Source: Phoenix dactylifera (Eukaryota; Streptophyta; Magnoliopsida; Arecales; Arecaceae). From it: DNA of 64,000 bases. How positions within the stretch are numbered: the first letter of the stretch is position 1; each line of letters starts with the position of its first letter. A program made the translations under genes and the position numbers. The stretch is taken from assembly GCF_009389715.1 (NCBI RefSeq), contig NC_052405.1:8039194-8103193 (forward strand). The letters run 5' to 3'. Below the pieces are notes generated by a model. It saw nothing but the letters and a program-made list of their open reading frames with translations, was not told the DNA's origin and made no database searches. Below, piece by piece: positions 41,026 through 53,064 of the stretch.

Positions 41026-44000
41026 ATGGCTATCTGGTTCCTGAGGTCGAGGTTAGCCCATCATCTTGGACAAAGGATTGGTTCTTTGGATGCTCTGAAA
41101 CTGAGCTCTTGGGCTTCATCTCTGCACCCATGGATTCCTCCTTCCCTGGATAGCAGCGATGATAGATACGCTTCGAAGTTTCTGAGGAATCCAATGGATC
41201 TTTATGCAGCTCGGCGTTTCAGGTCGGCGAAAGCTCAAGAGAGTGTGCCGGTGGTGACTGATGGCAGTAATCAGGTAGAACTCCTTGACTTCCTCCTATT
41301 GATTCTTTTGGGTATCGCATTTGCTGAAGATTCTTTTTGCTTTTAGTTGAAAGGAATTGTTGTTTATTTTCCTTGCATACGCATACGCAAACACTTTGAT
41401 ATGTTGAAGCCATCCGAATCCGGATCGGGTGTAGATTCCCTCTTTTTTTTTTTTATTTGAGACGATACCCAAATTTGGAATCAAGTTTAAGATAATTCTT
41501 ATGTTTGAATTAAATAGTTGATATGAGAACAGCTTTAAGCAGTTGCTTGCTTTCTCGAATGCTTTACATTCATCTCATCTTTTGCAATTATTAGCATGCT
41601 TTGCTTGATTTCATACCTCTTTTTAGTTGTGACTCGTGATGGATTTTAATCAATATGTGATTAGGTACGTTCTTATATTTTAGTAGTTTAAGAAATACCA
41701 GAACCAAGATTTCCAATACCAATTTTGGTTCTTGACACCCATTCTCGATAGGCAGAGAGATTGATTCCCTATCGGTATGAATCAGCTGATACAGAAAACC
41801 AGGATGACTCACGAAAACGCAAGAAACATGCAAGCTCTGAGAAATCTTTGCTGAATGTCGTTTGTTCCAGGCCATTCTTGGCGTTTTCCTCTCTCTTTTT
41901 TTTTAATGATCGGAATGCGTGTGGAGTTCCATGCGAACTACCTGCAGGGTGCCTGTTAACACTGGGTACTCTTCTGTATGACAGCCTTGGATAGAGAGGA
42001 TCTATCTTACCTTAGAATCCGTGAGCTCTGTTAGTTGTTACATTAAGTTTTTCTTTTACTTCATTTCGGTTTTTAAATCAGAGGTACCCAAGGTTTATCT
42101 CGGCTTCTATTCTAGTAAAAAGAAAGGATTTTTTTTTTCCAGAGATCTCGGGCGATATTTTATGACTAAAATATTAAATTTTTGATCAATTTTTAACAGA
42201 AAAGTCAGATAGGCAGTGAGACGTTTTTCCGGCATGGAAAAATTATTCGGACTCTGAAGGATGATGCAGCTAAGATGCTATTAAAAATTTTCCTAAATTT
42301 TCTTTGTTTTAAAGTTTTAAACTTCATCTTGAAAACGAACAAAAAAATACCAATGGCACACGTGCTGAAGTTTCCACCTACAAGCTTTTAATGACACCCA
42401 CTTCTGGCGTGGAGCTCTATCAGAATCGTACGAGCGATTTTTTTAATGTTATTTATGTCCATCTCTATCCTTACGTACGCGAAGTCCCTTCCTTTCTCCC
42501 GCATGTCTATCACTCGTCGATATGTAACTATCGGCCACCAAACGAAAGCAATCAAAGAACAGCGCCAAAGCCAGAAGCCATCCTCTCCTCGTTTCTCCCT
42601 CGCCTCCTTGGTCTCTTCTCTCTTACACACTTCACAATGGCTTTGTCGCTCGCGAGATCAAGATTAGCCCATCATCTTGGGCAGAAGATGGCTTCTTTGG
42701 TTTCGTCTCTCCAACTCTGGAATCCGCTGCCTTTGGAACTGGTTGGTGGGTTTTCGAGCAATCCGATAAATGGTTGCTTGGATCGTCGTTTCGCATCGAT
42801 CAAGGCCGAGAGTGCGGCGGCTGTGGATGATCACCGCTGCTATCAGGTTTTTTTTTTTCTTTTTTTATTTTTATGTTTAAAGACTCTGTTTTCGATTCAG
42901 TTGATTAGTTTAGTTTGGGAAGGAATAGAAGGTACGGAGAATCCATGAGAGATTCTGCCGTGATTTTGGTTAAGAGGAAGTCTTCTTTGTTTTTCTATAG
43001 TTGAGTGGATTATCGTATCCCCTGCTGTCTCTCTAAACACGAGTTTGATGGTACTAATTTCCTTGATGACACATTGGCTTCTATATTTGAAATTGTGCTT
43101 CTACATTTGAAATTGTGCTTCTTTTCTTTGTTTTTTCGGAAAATTTTCCTTTGTTTAAGGTAGATTAGTATGAGATCAGACTGTAACTGGAACGAGACTT
43201 TTGCTGACATAAGCCGACTGTTTGCTAGCTTTTTAGAAAGAGAGATATGTGGGACTTTTGAAGTCTGTGAAATGATAAATTATGTTGGAATTTAATTGTT
43301 GGCATCTTATTTATCTACATCTTTGAGCAACGAGACTTGCATTATTTGTGCCTGTTTAGTATTTTTTCTTCCCTTTGAATTGATCGTAGGGTAGAGCTGA
43401 AAACAGATCGAATATGGATTGGATATTGATATATTTATATTTATATCTATATTTTTCGACGAATACGGATATGGATAAGAATATTAAACGGATATAAAAA
43501 TTAATTTCCATATTTGTCTTAACGGATACGGATACAAATCGGATATTAAGCATATCTATATCTGTTATAAACAAATATGGATACGAATCGGATATTAAAC
43601 ATATCCACATTTTTTATCCGAATACGATCGGATACTTTTTCAAACATTAATCAAATTTGAACAAAATTCAACGAAGAAAACTAGTAATAAAGAATGATCA
43701 TAAAGATAAGATTCAATTTAAAAAATATATAATTGTAGCGACTATTTATCAATAATAAAAACCAACAATTTTATAAAGGATACCCCGCTCAAGGTTGCTC
43801 GTCACCGAAGTAGACAGGATCTATGGCCACTCTAAGGCATCTCGCAACTGTTATCGGTTGCAATCATCAAATGGAAACTAAAAAATAAATGGGACCTTTG
43901 AAACTCTAGTTGCCTGAAGACGACGAAGAAAAAAGATTAACGAAATCGATAAACGAGAGTGCAGGATAATTCAAAAAAAATTATTTGAATCAAGCATTCT

Positions 44001-46386
44001 GTATTCAGGTTACTGTCTTAAGTGATGATCATCCGATATTTGGGTTTCTTTTAGTTTAGATTTGGTTAATCACCTGGTCTTTTGATTTAACTTAAACTTT
44101 TGTTTTTCACTTACGAATATCCGGATTTGGGTCCAAATCCAGAAAAATTAGGTGTATCCGCATCCGTATCTATATCTGTATCTGGAAGATTTTTAAATTG
44201 ACTATCTGAATCCGTATCCAGATCCGATCGGACTAAAAAAATAGTATCCAAATCCGACCTGAATCAGATACGAAAACGGATAGGGTCGGATATAATCCAA
44301 TTTGCTTTAAGCCCTATTGTGGGGTGGGGGGCTCCCTTCAAACCCTTTAGAATTCTTTTCTAACATAATCCTGAAAATGGTATAATTAAAGACTAGGCAT
44401 GACTTATGATTTTTTTTTACCATTGTTATCATGACAGGTCATGGATTTTCCTGGTGGAAAGGTTATGTTTGTTCCTGAACTTAGATTCCTAGCCGAGTCT
44501 CCAGGAGAGCGAATCAGCTGCTACCGTATTCTTGATGATGATGGAAAGACAATCTCTGGCAGCAGTTTCCAAGAGGTAGCCATTCTTAAATTAGATGAAC
44601 AGTTTCTAAAATCTACTGCATTCTTTAGTTAAGCTTCCTTCTCACAAGGCCTAAGCTTTATATAGAATAGTTAAGTTTTCTGCAAGAAGATAAGTCTGTA
44701 AGATAAAGTTGTTTTCCTTTCGCTTTACCCATTATTAAATCCTTGCCAATAAATATTTATCTTGCTCATCAGGTCAGCAAGGAAATTGCTCTGAAAATGT
44801 ACAGTGACATGGTCACCCTACAAATTATGGATACTATATTCTATGAAGCTCAGAGGCAAGGAAGAATCTCCTTCTATCTTACCACGATCGGAGAAGAAGC
44901 CATAAATATTGCATCAGCTGCTGCCCTCACGATCGATGATATTGTCTTTCCACAGGTATAAAGGCACAAGGAAAAAGAGTTGTATTCATCTATTGCTCCT
45001 GTCTATGCTTTGTTCTCCCACCTGATCTCCATGGATAAATTTGCACCTAATTTAGTACAGGGAACCTGGTGTCCTTCTATGGCGTGGCTTCACCTTGCAA
45101 GAATTTGCAAACCAGTGCTTTGGCAACAAGTTAGATTACGGTAAAGGGCGACAGATGCCAATACATTATGGATCTAACCGGCTGAATTACTTCACGGTGT
45201 CGTCACCAATAGCGTAGGGAGCCATTTCCTGACAACTTTAACAAATTCAGTAAACAAATGACATCAGTATTTTTATTCCCCACTGACGTCTATTTTTTCT
45301 CAGTACGCAGGTACCTCATGCTGTTGGAGCTGCTTATTCCCTTAAGATGGACAAGAAACATGCTTGTGCTGTCACTTATTTTGGAGATGGTGGCACTAGC
45401 GAGGTCTATAAGCAACTCGTTCTCACTTTAGCTTCAATCATTGATACCTCCTTATGCTATGGTTTGATTTTTTTGATTGCATCTAATGTGGCAGGGAGAT
45501 TTCCATGCTGCATTAAATTTTGCTGCTGTAATGGAGGTCCCAGTCATCTTCTTCTGCCGTAACAATGGTTGGGCCATCAGTACTCCTACAGCAGAACAGT
45601 TTCGAAGTACTGAAGCTTTCATTTTGAACTTGCTTTGCACTTAGTGGAGTTCCACGTAGAATTACAGAGCTTTTGTTCCCTCTTCTTCATTGGACTGCAG
45701 GTGATGGTGCTGTGATTCGTGGTCAAGCATATGGTATTCGGAGTATCCGTGTAGATGGGAATGATGCTCTTGCTGTTTATAGTGCAGTCCATGCAGCCCG
45801 TGAGATGGCCATAAGGGAAAGCAGGCCTATTTTAGTTGAGGTGCAGATTTTTGTTATCTAAGCTATCATGTGAAGTAACAATATAAGTTAACCTTGCCAT
45901 TCTGCTCATTTGAAATGCCTAGGCACTTACGTATAGAGTGGGACATCACTCCACATCAGATGACTCCACCAAGTACCGACCTGTCGATGAGATCGAACAC
46001 TGGAGAACAGCACGAGATCCTGTCTCCAGGTATCGAAAATGGATTGAAAGAAATGGCTGGTGGTGTGATGATGCTGAATCTGAACTTAGAAGCAATGTCA
46101 GGAAGGAGGTAGGTTTTTGACAAGTTAATGCCCAAAGGCATTTTGGGCACCTCATTTCCTAGGCCTATTAGTATTTTGTGATATCTTCAGTATGTCGACA
46201 AATGCAACTTTTGTGCAGCTATTGCATGCGGTTCAGGTTGCAGAAAGAATGGATAAACCACCTCTTGCTGAGCTATTCACAGATGTTTATGATCAAGTTC
46301 CTTCCAACCTTCGTGAGCAAGAAAGGTTGCTTACAGAATTGATCAAGCAGCACCCTGGAGACTACCCACCTGAAGTACCTGTTTAG
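41026..46386 (+). CDS. BCKDHA: 2-oxoisovalerate (branched-chain) dehydrogenase E1 alpha, mitochondrial
   Basis: The common exons are 44438-44575, 44773-44955, 45056-45213, 45304-45403, 45495-45606, 45701-45840, 45923-46108 and 46219-46386. Two alternative first exons, 41026-41274 and 42637-42846, both end in phase 0 at CAG/gt and both open the same frame, giving 477 or 464 aa. The protein is E1-alpha of the branched-chain 2-oxoacid dehydrogenase complex, which oxidatively decarboxylates Leu/Ile/Val-derived keto acids in mitochondria. Visible features are the N-terminal presequence (Arg/Ser/His-rich), [14 protein letters not shown], the E1 core ([16 protein letters not shown]), the thiamine diphosphate motif [19 protein letters not shown] ending in RNNGWAIST, and the phosphoserine-loop region [17 protein letters not shown]. 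All appear intact. It is convergent with the SAL1-like gene. Confidence 0.93.
42637..42846 (+). CDS. BCKDHA: Second alternative first exon of the E1-alpha gene
   Basis: This exon encodes 70 residues beginning [16 protein letters not shown]. The upstream exon at 41026 encodes [16 protein letters not shown] and then diverges. Both share [10 protein letters not shown] and similar DNA around it, then differ in sequence and length, and both end with Gln at a GT donor. This looks like a tandem duplication of promoter plus first exon, giving two mitochondrial presequences on one enzyme. It is preceded by its own pyrimidine-rich leader (42570-42636). Transcript data would decide whether both are used. 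Confidence 0.75.
43387..44316. mobile_element. Candidate hAT-like element in E1-alpha intron 1
   Basis: It begins TAGGGTAGAGCTGAAAACAG and ends as the complement of TAGGGCTTAAAGCAAATTGG, with GGATATTGGAT/ATCCGA words in inverted order towards each end. The flanks agree only partly (ATTGATCG against ATTGTGGG), so the boundaries are uncertain. It fills most of the intron between the second first-exon and exon 2. Confidence 0.45.
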
Positions 46387-47586
46387 ACAAGTTGCCGTTC
46401 AGCTGACAAACTCCGCCTGTTACAATTATGTATTGCATCATTATACCTTTTTCATGAAAATTGTAATAACCAAGCCCTGCATTTAGCTTGAGTGACATTG
46501 AGGAACCAAACTTCTGCATCTGAGGAGAGGATTGCATGGAAGCATAAATAAGAAGTCCATGTTCTTAATGCTTTGAAATGGTGGTGCAACCTTCCCAGTC
46601 CTTAATTTTTCCCTGTTACTTATGGGGATGATTGGTCAAGGTAATTAGATAACTCATGCTGGGTTCTTCCCAAGCCCTCACACTTCTTCCCTCCCCTGGA
46701 TTTGGGCAGGGAGATGGTGTCATTTTTTCCACCAATATCTTTTTTTACCTCACCGATTCCTTCAAGGCCCTTTTTCAAGTAATGAGTGCCTATCGCTTTT
46801 TTAGCTTGATGTAACAATTGATGTAGCCGGTGTCTGGTCCTTGAGACCATTAGTGCAAGGCCTGTGATACAATGACTCACAAACAATCCATGGTGGCTTT
46901 TTGATGGTATGCATTCTGCTCATGGTCCAAGAAAGAAATAAAGAAAGACAGGAAGAAAAAACCCACCATCAGGAAGCAACCACTTCCCCGAGCTGAGCAA
47001 CTTCTTTAGATCAACATACTAACAATGTTTCTGGTGGGCGATCTGTGTGCATCGTGGTGCTTCTGAAGATATTCATTACCTATTCGTGGCTTGCCAAACT
47101 AGCTATGGTTATTTGATGATAAGAAACTAATACACGATAACCTAACCCACCATTCACTTCGAGTTGGCATGCTCGGTTAGATCAGAGAAAAAAAATTGAA
47201 TCAAGAATTTAACAAGTGTGCAGAGATCAAGGTAGTGGTTCTAATGTTTTTACAGCTAATTGATGGAATAGAATTTCACCCATGCGATGTAATCTCCGAT
47301 TCAGTGATGCGATAATACATGCCAGAAAGCTTCTTCAACTAAGGATAGTAATGCTTCGCATCCTGAAAGTAGAAAATACATTTAAGAGCAGTTTTCAACT
47401 CTCAAGTTACAAACAAACAGTAGGCAAATTCAACTTCCGCTGAAATGAAATTATTGCCAGTACCGGAGATATCAGCGTAATTTATCGCCATACCACGTCT
47501 GACGGAAGAATTCAATCCAAATTTCAGAAAGCAATTAGAGGCATGAAGTGGCAGACATAACAGCCAGATGAAGCTACATATATTGG
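46387..47586. other. Convergent spacer between the E1-alpha and SAL1-like genes
   Basis: Both genes point into this 1.2-kb spacer, so it holds two 3' UTRs and no promoter is needed. I see no other gene. Short frames here on either strand are not convincing. Confidence 0.5.
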
Positions 47587-49284
47587 CTACAAGAGGGAAG
47601 CAGATTGAGATTTCTCTTTCACAGCATCTTGTACTGCTTTGAGCAGTGCTGGCATTAGCTTCTTATTTGTGACGATGATGCCTGTATCGAGATCAAGGTA
47701 CCTCCCCTTGGAAAAATCCAAATTATTTCCTGCTGCATCAGTCGCCACACCACCAGCTTCTGTAAACCATTAGGAAACAGTGTCAGATCTGAAGAGATAT
47801 TGAATAATTCGTTTTCAAATATCTATAATTCTGCAGCATAAGCAAGCCACCAGAACTCCATTTAAGTTGAAAAAGCATGCGAATAAAAGGTTTGATGGTT
47901 TGTACCCGTGACGACAATATAACCAGCTGCATGGTCCCATATCTTCTCACGATAGCCTTTATGTGGGAAACGTAAATATATGGCACCATCTCCTCGGGCT
48001 AGAGCACCATATTTTGCCTGGCTATCAATTCTAACTGGTGGTGCTCGGACACCAAGTTTCTAAAAGCAACATCATAATGAAATTATACTTGATCTCTAAG
48101 AATTTGTAGTTAGGAAAGAGTACTAGTATGTAATACCTCTGCTATTACACTAGATAAATCATGCATGGAATGTGCTGCTTCAAATGATTCAAAGAATGAT
48201 GCATCCTCTGAATTTTCAATGGCACTCACATGTATCTGAAGGGAAGTCAATAAAAGTCATACGGTGATAAAATGTTTGCAGCAAGTTAAATAAAAAACGA
48301 AGGCAATAAAGAACATTAACCTTTGTTGGTGAAGAGCCATTCAGTGACTGCATGAAAGCACCATCACCAATTTTAGCAGAAAAAAGACAACCAACTTGCT
48401 TTTGCAAAGAGTGTTCATCTGGAATTGCAATTGAAGTTAGAGGAAGATTTGGACATGCCAAGACACCCAACACTACTCTTCCTCCATCAAGCAGTGCCAA
48501 AGCAATTGCATACTGATCTCCTCTGAGGAACCTGAATCAAAATTCATGTATGTGAAGGTGTGTTGGCATGAAAGAACTAGAAGTGAAAATTCCAAGTCAT
48601 CCTATATATCCAAGATGCAGAAAAGTAAATAGCAGTCAACTCTGACAAGTATTAAGGTGGCCCTTCATTTACTGTTTTATTGAACAGAGAGATACTAACA
48701 GCAACTGGCATAGAATTTTGCATTTGGACAGTACGCCTAATGAACATGTTTCAACCGCATTTACAGCTTGGGTTAGTACCATGTTTTGTGGCTCGGGAAT
48801 AAATTGTTGTAGAACTTATAACGTACCAGAACTTTCTCACCTACATACACCTATTCCATTATTGTTTGATCCTATCAGCATATTTTTCTTAGCAATTTCC
48901 TAGCATCTCTCAAGTCAGTCCGCCAGCATTTCTGGTAATCATTCAACATTGCTGTTTGTTGTATGTGTAGGTGTTCTTATGTTACTTGGAATGATGTTTG
49001 TTTCAAAAACAAAGAGAACATAGTATCAGTCAGATTAAATGATAATACGGTAAAACTCAGTATGCTGCTATATTCACAAAATTAATTGGAGCCTGGATAA
49101 TTGGTTTCACTTGAGTTTTAAAAAGTAATCATTGTCAATGACAATTTCATTCCCATTAGATTAGGTTCTCACTAAAACATATCATATCTCAATGACAATT
49201 TCTGCAGTATATCATATTTATATCCTTCTTTCCTTGTGGGATAGATTTGGTCTTTAACTTTTTACCATTGCTGCTTGATTTTGG

Positions 49285-49327
<43 letters not shown>

Positions 49328-49561
49328 GGAGAGAGGAGGTGATCTATCAAGTCTTCACATTAGCCAGTGGGGTCAGAGGGGAAAAGGATCAGGTGAATCA
49401 ACTTACACTCAATCTCGTATGGAAATATTTTCTCATACTATTCACAATTCCTCTCTTAAATATATTTTACTTCTTGATCTATAAAAAATGATATTAATCA
49501 TGGAATCACATTTTAACAATTAACCAATCCCAATGCAGAATAATGCCGAAGCTAAGGATAG

Positions 49562-49592
<31 letters not shown>

Positions 49593-52500
49593 AGGAGTAC
49601 TCCAACAGCTTTACAGAAGAAGCATAGAACCCATGCATGTTAAACTGCTACTAGCCCCCTTAGGAGTGCATATATCAGTGTCAGCAAAAATAAACAATCA
49701 AATGAATATAGCATGCAGTTATTTGAACCTGTATTCATCAATTTCACCTAATATATAGAGATCATGATAATGCATGTGCCAATGTGTAGATTACTGATCC
49801 ACAAATATAAACATGAATGCATCCAATATGTGCTCAGTCAAAAACCAACAAATCGTAAAGCCAAAGGAGAAAGAGAACATAAAAAAATCCTTGTTGTGTA
49901 GCAATATATGGAACAACCATAAATAGATGTATGCACAGAACCAGATCTAAACTCAACCCACAACAGAGCAATCATAAACATAAAAGATGGACATGCAAAT
50001 ATTTGAATGTTAATTAAAGTCATATTCTTAATTTCAGAATAATGTCACCATAGTTTTAGTTATTCATGGCAGCCAATCAACTTTATATTAATTTTTACAG
50101 AGGGATTATATTAATACTTATCAATCAATACATGAACTCAAAAAGGAAGAAAAAATTGCATCCTACTTACATAGTCAAATGCTATATATAATTAGAATCC
50201 TACATTTCAAGCTTAAATTACCATGCTCACCCTTTAGTGCCATCTATAGGGTCCAAAACCCAATGTCTGCCATTAGGGCCTCCTTCAGATTTGCCACTAT
50301 CAATGGCAACAAGCACATCTTCCTCAGATAAAGTAATATTATATGTACCATCAATAGAAAGAGTGTTGTTAACAAGCTCAGTAATGCGTCTTAGTGTTTC
50401 TTGAGCACCATCCTTACGTAGATCGCCTGAATCCTACACGAGTATGTCATTATACCTCTCAGGTAATTTTCATAATTAATTCATGACAAACTTTGGAATC
50501 TAAAGTCAAGTTCATGCACCTCCTCAGCCACTAAAGAAAAGGATTCAGAGGGAAGTTCTGTCTTCAAAACAAGGCTGACTAGTGCTTGTGAACCTGCAAA
50601 TTAAGAGAAGTATATTGCTAGATAATTGTAGTAAGCTGAACATTTCATGTGTTAAGAAGTTATAAAGGTATTAAAGCTAAACATCACCCCCTTCCTCTCT
50701 TCATCCTCCGGTTCCCAGCTCATCTGCCTAGTGGGCATACATATTTCTACAATATCGCGAAAAATACAAGACACGTGACAAAAGAGAAGAAACAAAAGAA
50801 AGGGAAAGGAGAAACGTAGAGGCTGTGAGTTGGATTATTATCATATGATCATTACAGGGCACAATAGGTTCTCTAATCTCTTAATTCTGACATATTATTA
50901 CAAAACCAACTTCATCCTATTGTTTACTGAATTTACTAAGAATTGATAGCTTACTTTATGAGTAACAAATATGAATCCATCACAGATTCCCAGTTAGCAT
51001 TCTCCAGACATCTCTCTATAATATTAGAATGTACTACATCAATGCTATATATCTAGAATTTCTTTGTTAGACACGCTTAAATCTTTGTCGTTTTGTTTAA
51101 TTAAAAAGAGAGAACCATATTCTTGGAAGTTTCAAATGCAGCAAATCAGCTGAACTAAGTTTGTCCAACTTGTAAATGATCTATGAATGTAGAACAACTG
51201 TCCTACTATTTGACTTCATATGAAAGTAAACCTTACAAAACTAAGCATATTGAAGATCATTAATCAGAAACAACACATAGATTATGAAGTGTCAGCTATG
51301 AAGCATAAGCAAAAGAAATTATAAAAGTGTGGAAGTGTACCATAATCTGCTACTGTAACAGGACTCTTATCAGATTTTGATTGGACATCTGATTGCACAA
51401 GTGCCTTTTGTACTGTCTGGAAAAGAAACAAAAAGAAACATTAATAATTTTGACTGTGAGGGGAGAGGGGGGGTAAAAAAAAAGAAAAGGACACATGTTT
51501 ACATGTATTAACCAAGAATAAACATTAAATGGATTCCTTTCATGCATAAAGTATCCATCCCTCTCTTGACTGGCACAAAACTAAATACTATAATTATAGC
51601 AAGCCTTCAGCATGTATTCAGGAAAATTATGACCAAAAGAAGCAGCCAAGGAAAAGGAATTAGAGGTCATCCCATTTTAAAAACAGTTATTCTGAAACAG
51701 CTTTGTTCATCTTAATATCTGAGATCTACCGCAATTTCAAATGATCTGAATTATAAATTGTACTGTTATGCAATCGGATGCAAGCATACAAACAAAACAT
51801 GATTGGGTGAAACAGCATTCCATCAATCTTCAATTCCTGCTTTAATTAGTAAACCAAAAACTTAGCATATTCTGTATGCAAAAGTTGTTCGACACTGGTT
51901 TTCGATACTTACAATTTCAATGAAGTTATCCTGTACTCCAGTTTGGCAAAGAGTACTCCTACCAATCATCTGCTAATGATCACTTCAGTTCACCTGGGAT
52001 GTGAAAGTCCGGGATTGGTACCGTATGCAGTGGGGTCGGTGGTGTCAGTCAGGCGCTGGCTGCACTCAGCCGGTAACTGACTTCAACAATCCCCAGTGAA
52101 CTAAGTGGTGATCGGTAGAGGAAGATCTATAACTCTTCCTTTGCTAAAAAAAAATAAAGTAACATTTCAACTCTATAGCTAACTAAATCAAATGATCTCT
52201 AAGTTTGCATTTAAATTTTCTTAAAAAAAAACTACAAAGAATTTCATGAGCGTCATTTACATGCTTTAGTAGTCAAGCTCTAATCGGGTCAAAAAGAAGA
52301 GGGGCATCATCCCCATCAAAGTTCACATTGTGAATTGAAGGTGCCGCTGCACCTCTTGACACCATAACTTCCTCTCAGTCAGTAATCGAAGGAAACAAGG
52401 TATTAAAAATTCTCAAAGAGCAGTCTTGCTATACCTAAAGGCACCCAGTTACTTTCAAAAGGTCAGTTACAGTGTCTAAAATTAGGCATAAATCACGAAA

Positions 52501-53064
52501 GATAGATCAATAAAAATGGCACCACAGAAAAGTCACAGAAGACAAGTTAAAGAACAAATCAACATAAACCATATGCCATTTCAGAAAAAATTCTGAGTTT
52601 AACGGATCAAACAGCCCAAACAAGAGCAACTGAAAGATAAGGGGGAAAATGCACATTTGTATTCCAGATCTTGATCCTAGAATCAAAACAAGAGCTTTCC
52701 CACAGCACTCCTCTCCAAATCATCAACAAAAAAGGACCAGAAAAATCCCATCGGCAACGAATCCAAGCCTAAACATAGAAATAAAGGTTGGCCACAGTAC
52801 CTGGCAGAGGCGAGCGGCGACAGAGGCGGCCTTCTTGGCGGCAGCGAGCTCCTTCTCGTAGGAGGCGGCGGAGGCCATGGAAGCCGCAGGAGATCGATGG
52901 AGGTTGTAGGAGAGAAGAGGAGAGAAGAGGCGACGAAGACGACAAGGAGGAGGAGAAGGGAAGAAGAGGAGGCGATGTGGGGGTTTCGGGAGCGAAGAGG
53001 AGAAGGCGGAGAGGCGAGGACAAGAGGGATTTTTTGTCGATAATAGAGCCGCCCTTGATGCCAT
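47587..53064 (-). CDS. SAL1: 3'(2'),5'-bisphosphate nucleotidase (PAP phosphatase), SAL1/HAL2-like
   Basis: Exons in transcript order are 53064-52801, 51416-51341, 50593-50520, 50433-50231, 48531-48321, 48235-48137, 48059-47906 and 47759-47587. They join in frame (1254 nt, 417 aa) with GT-AG introns. The enzyme removes the 3' phosphate from PAP (and PAPS), which in plants limits PAP retrograde signalling from organelles to the nucleus. Visible motifs of the lithium-sensitive inositol phosphatase superfamily are AEEDSGDLRKDG (metal-binding Glu-Glu), WVLDPIDGTKGF (metal-binding DPIDGT) and WDHAAGYIVVTEAGG (substrate loop). All metal ligands are present. The start at 53064 gives about 62 residues rich in Ser/Arg/Pro before MASAASYEKEL, a likely transit peptide matching the dual organelle location known for SAL1; a start at 52878 would give a cytosolic form. 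Intron 4 (1.7 kb) holds microsatellites. Confidence 0.93.
49288..49322. repeat. (GA)n microsatellite in SAL1-like intron 4
   Basis: A pure GA run of about 35 bp. A second mixed (CA)n(TA)n run is at 49563-49590 in the same intron. The short ORF rich in Arg-Glu across the first is an artefact. Confidence 0.9.
51990..52155 (+). mobile_element. Candidate SINE-like or retroposed fragment in SAL1-like intron 1
   Basis: A GC-richer patch stands in AT-rich intron sequence. It ends CCTTTGCTAAAAAAAAATAAAG, much like the 3' end of the SINE at 25862 (TTTAGC followed by A). I could not find target duplications or a clear tRNA-like head, so it may be a truncated or different family. Confidence 0.35.
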
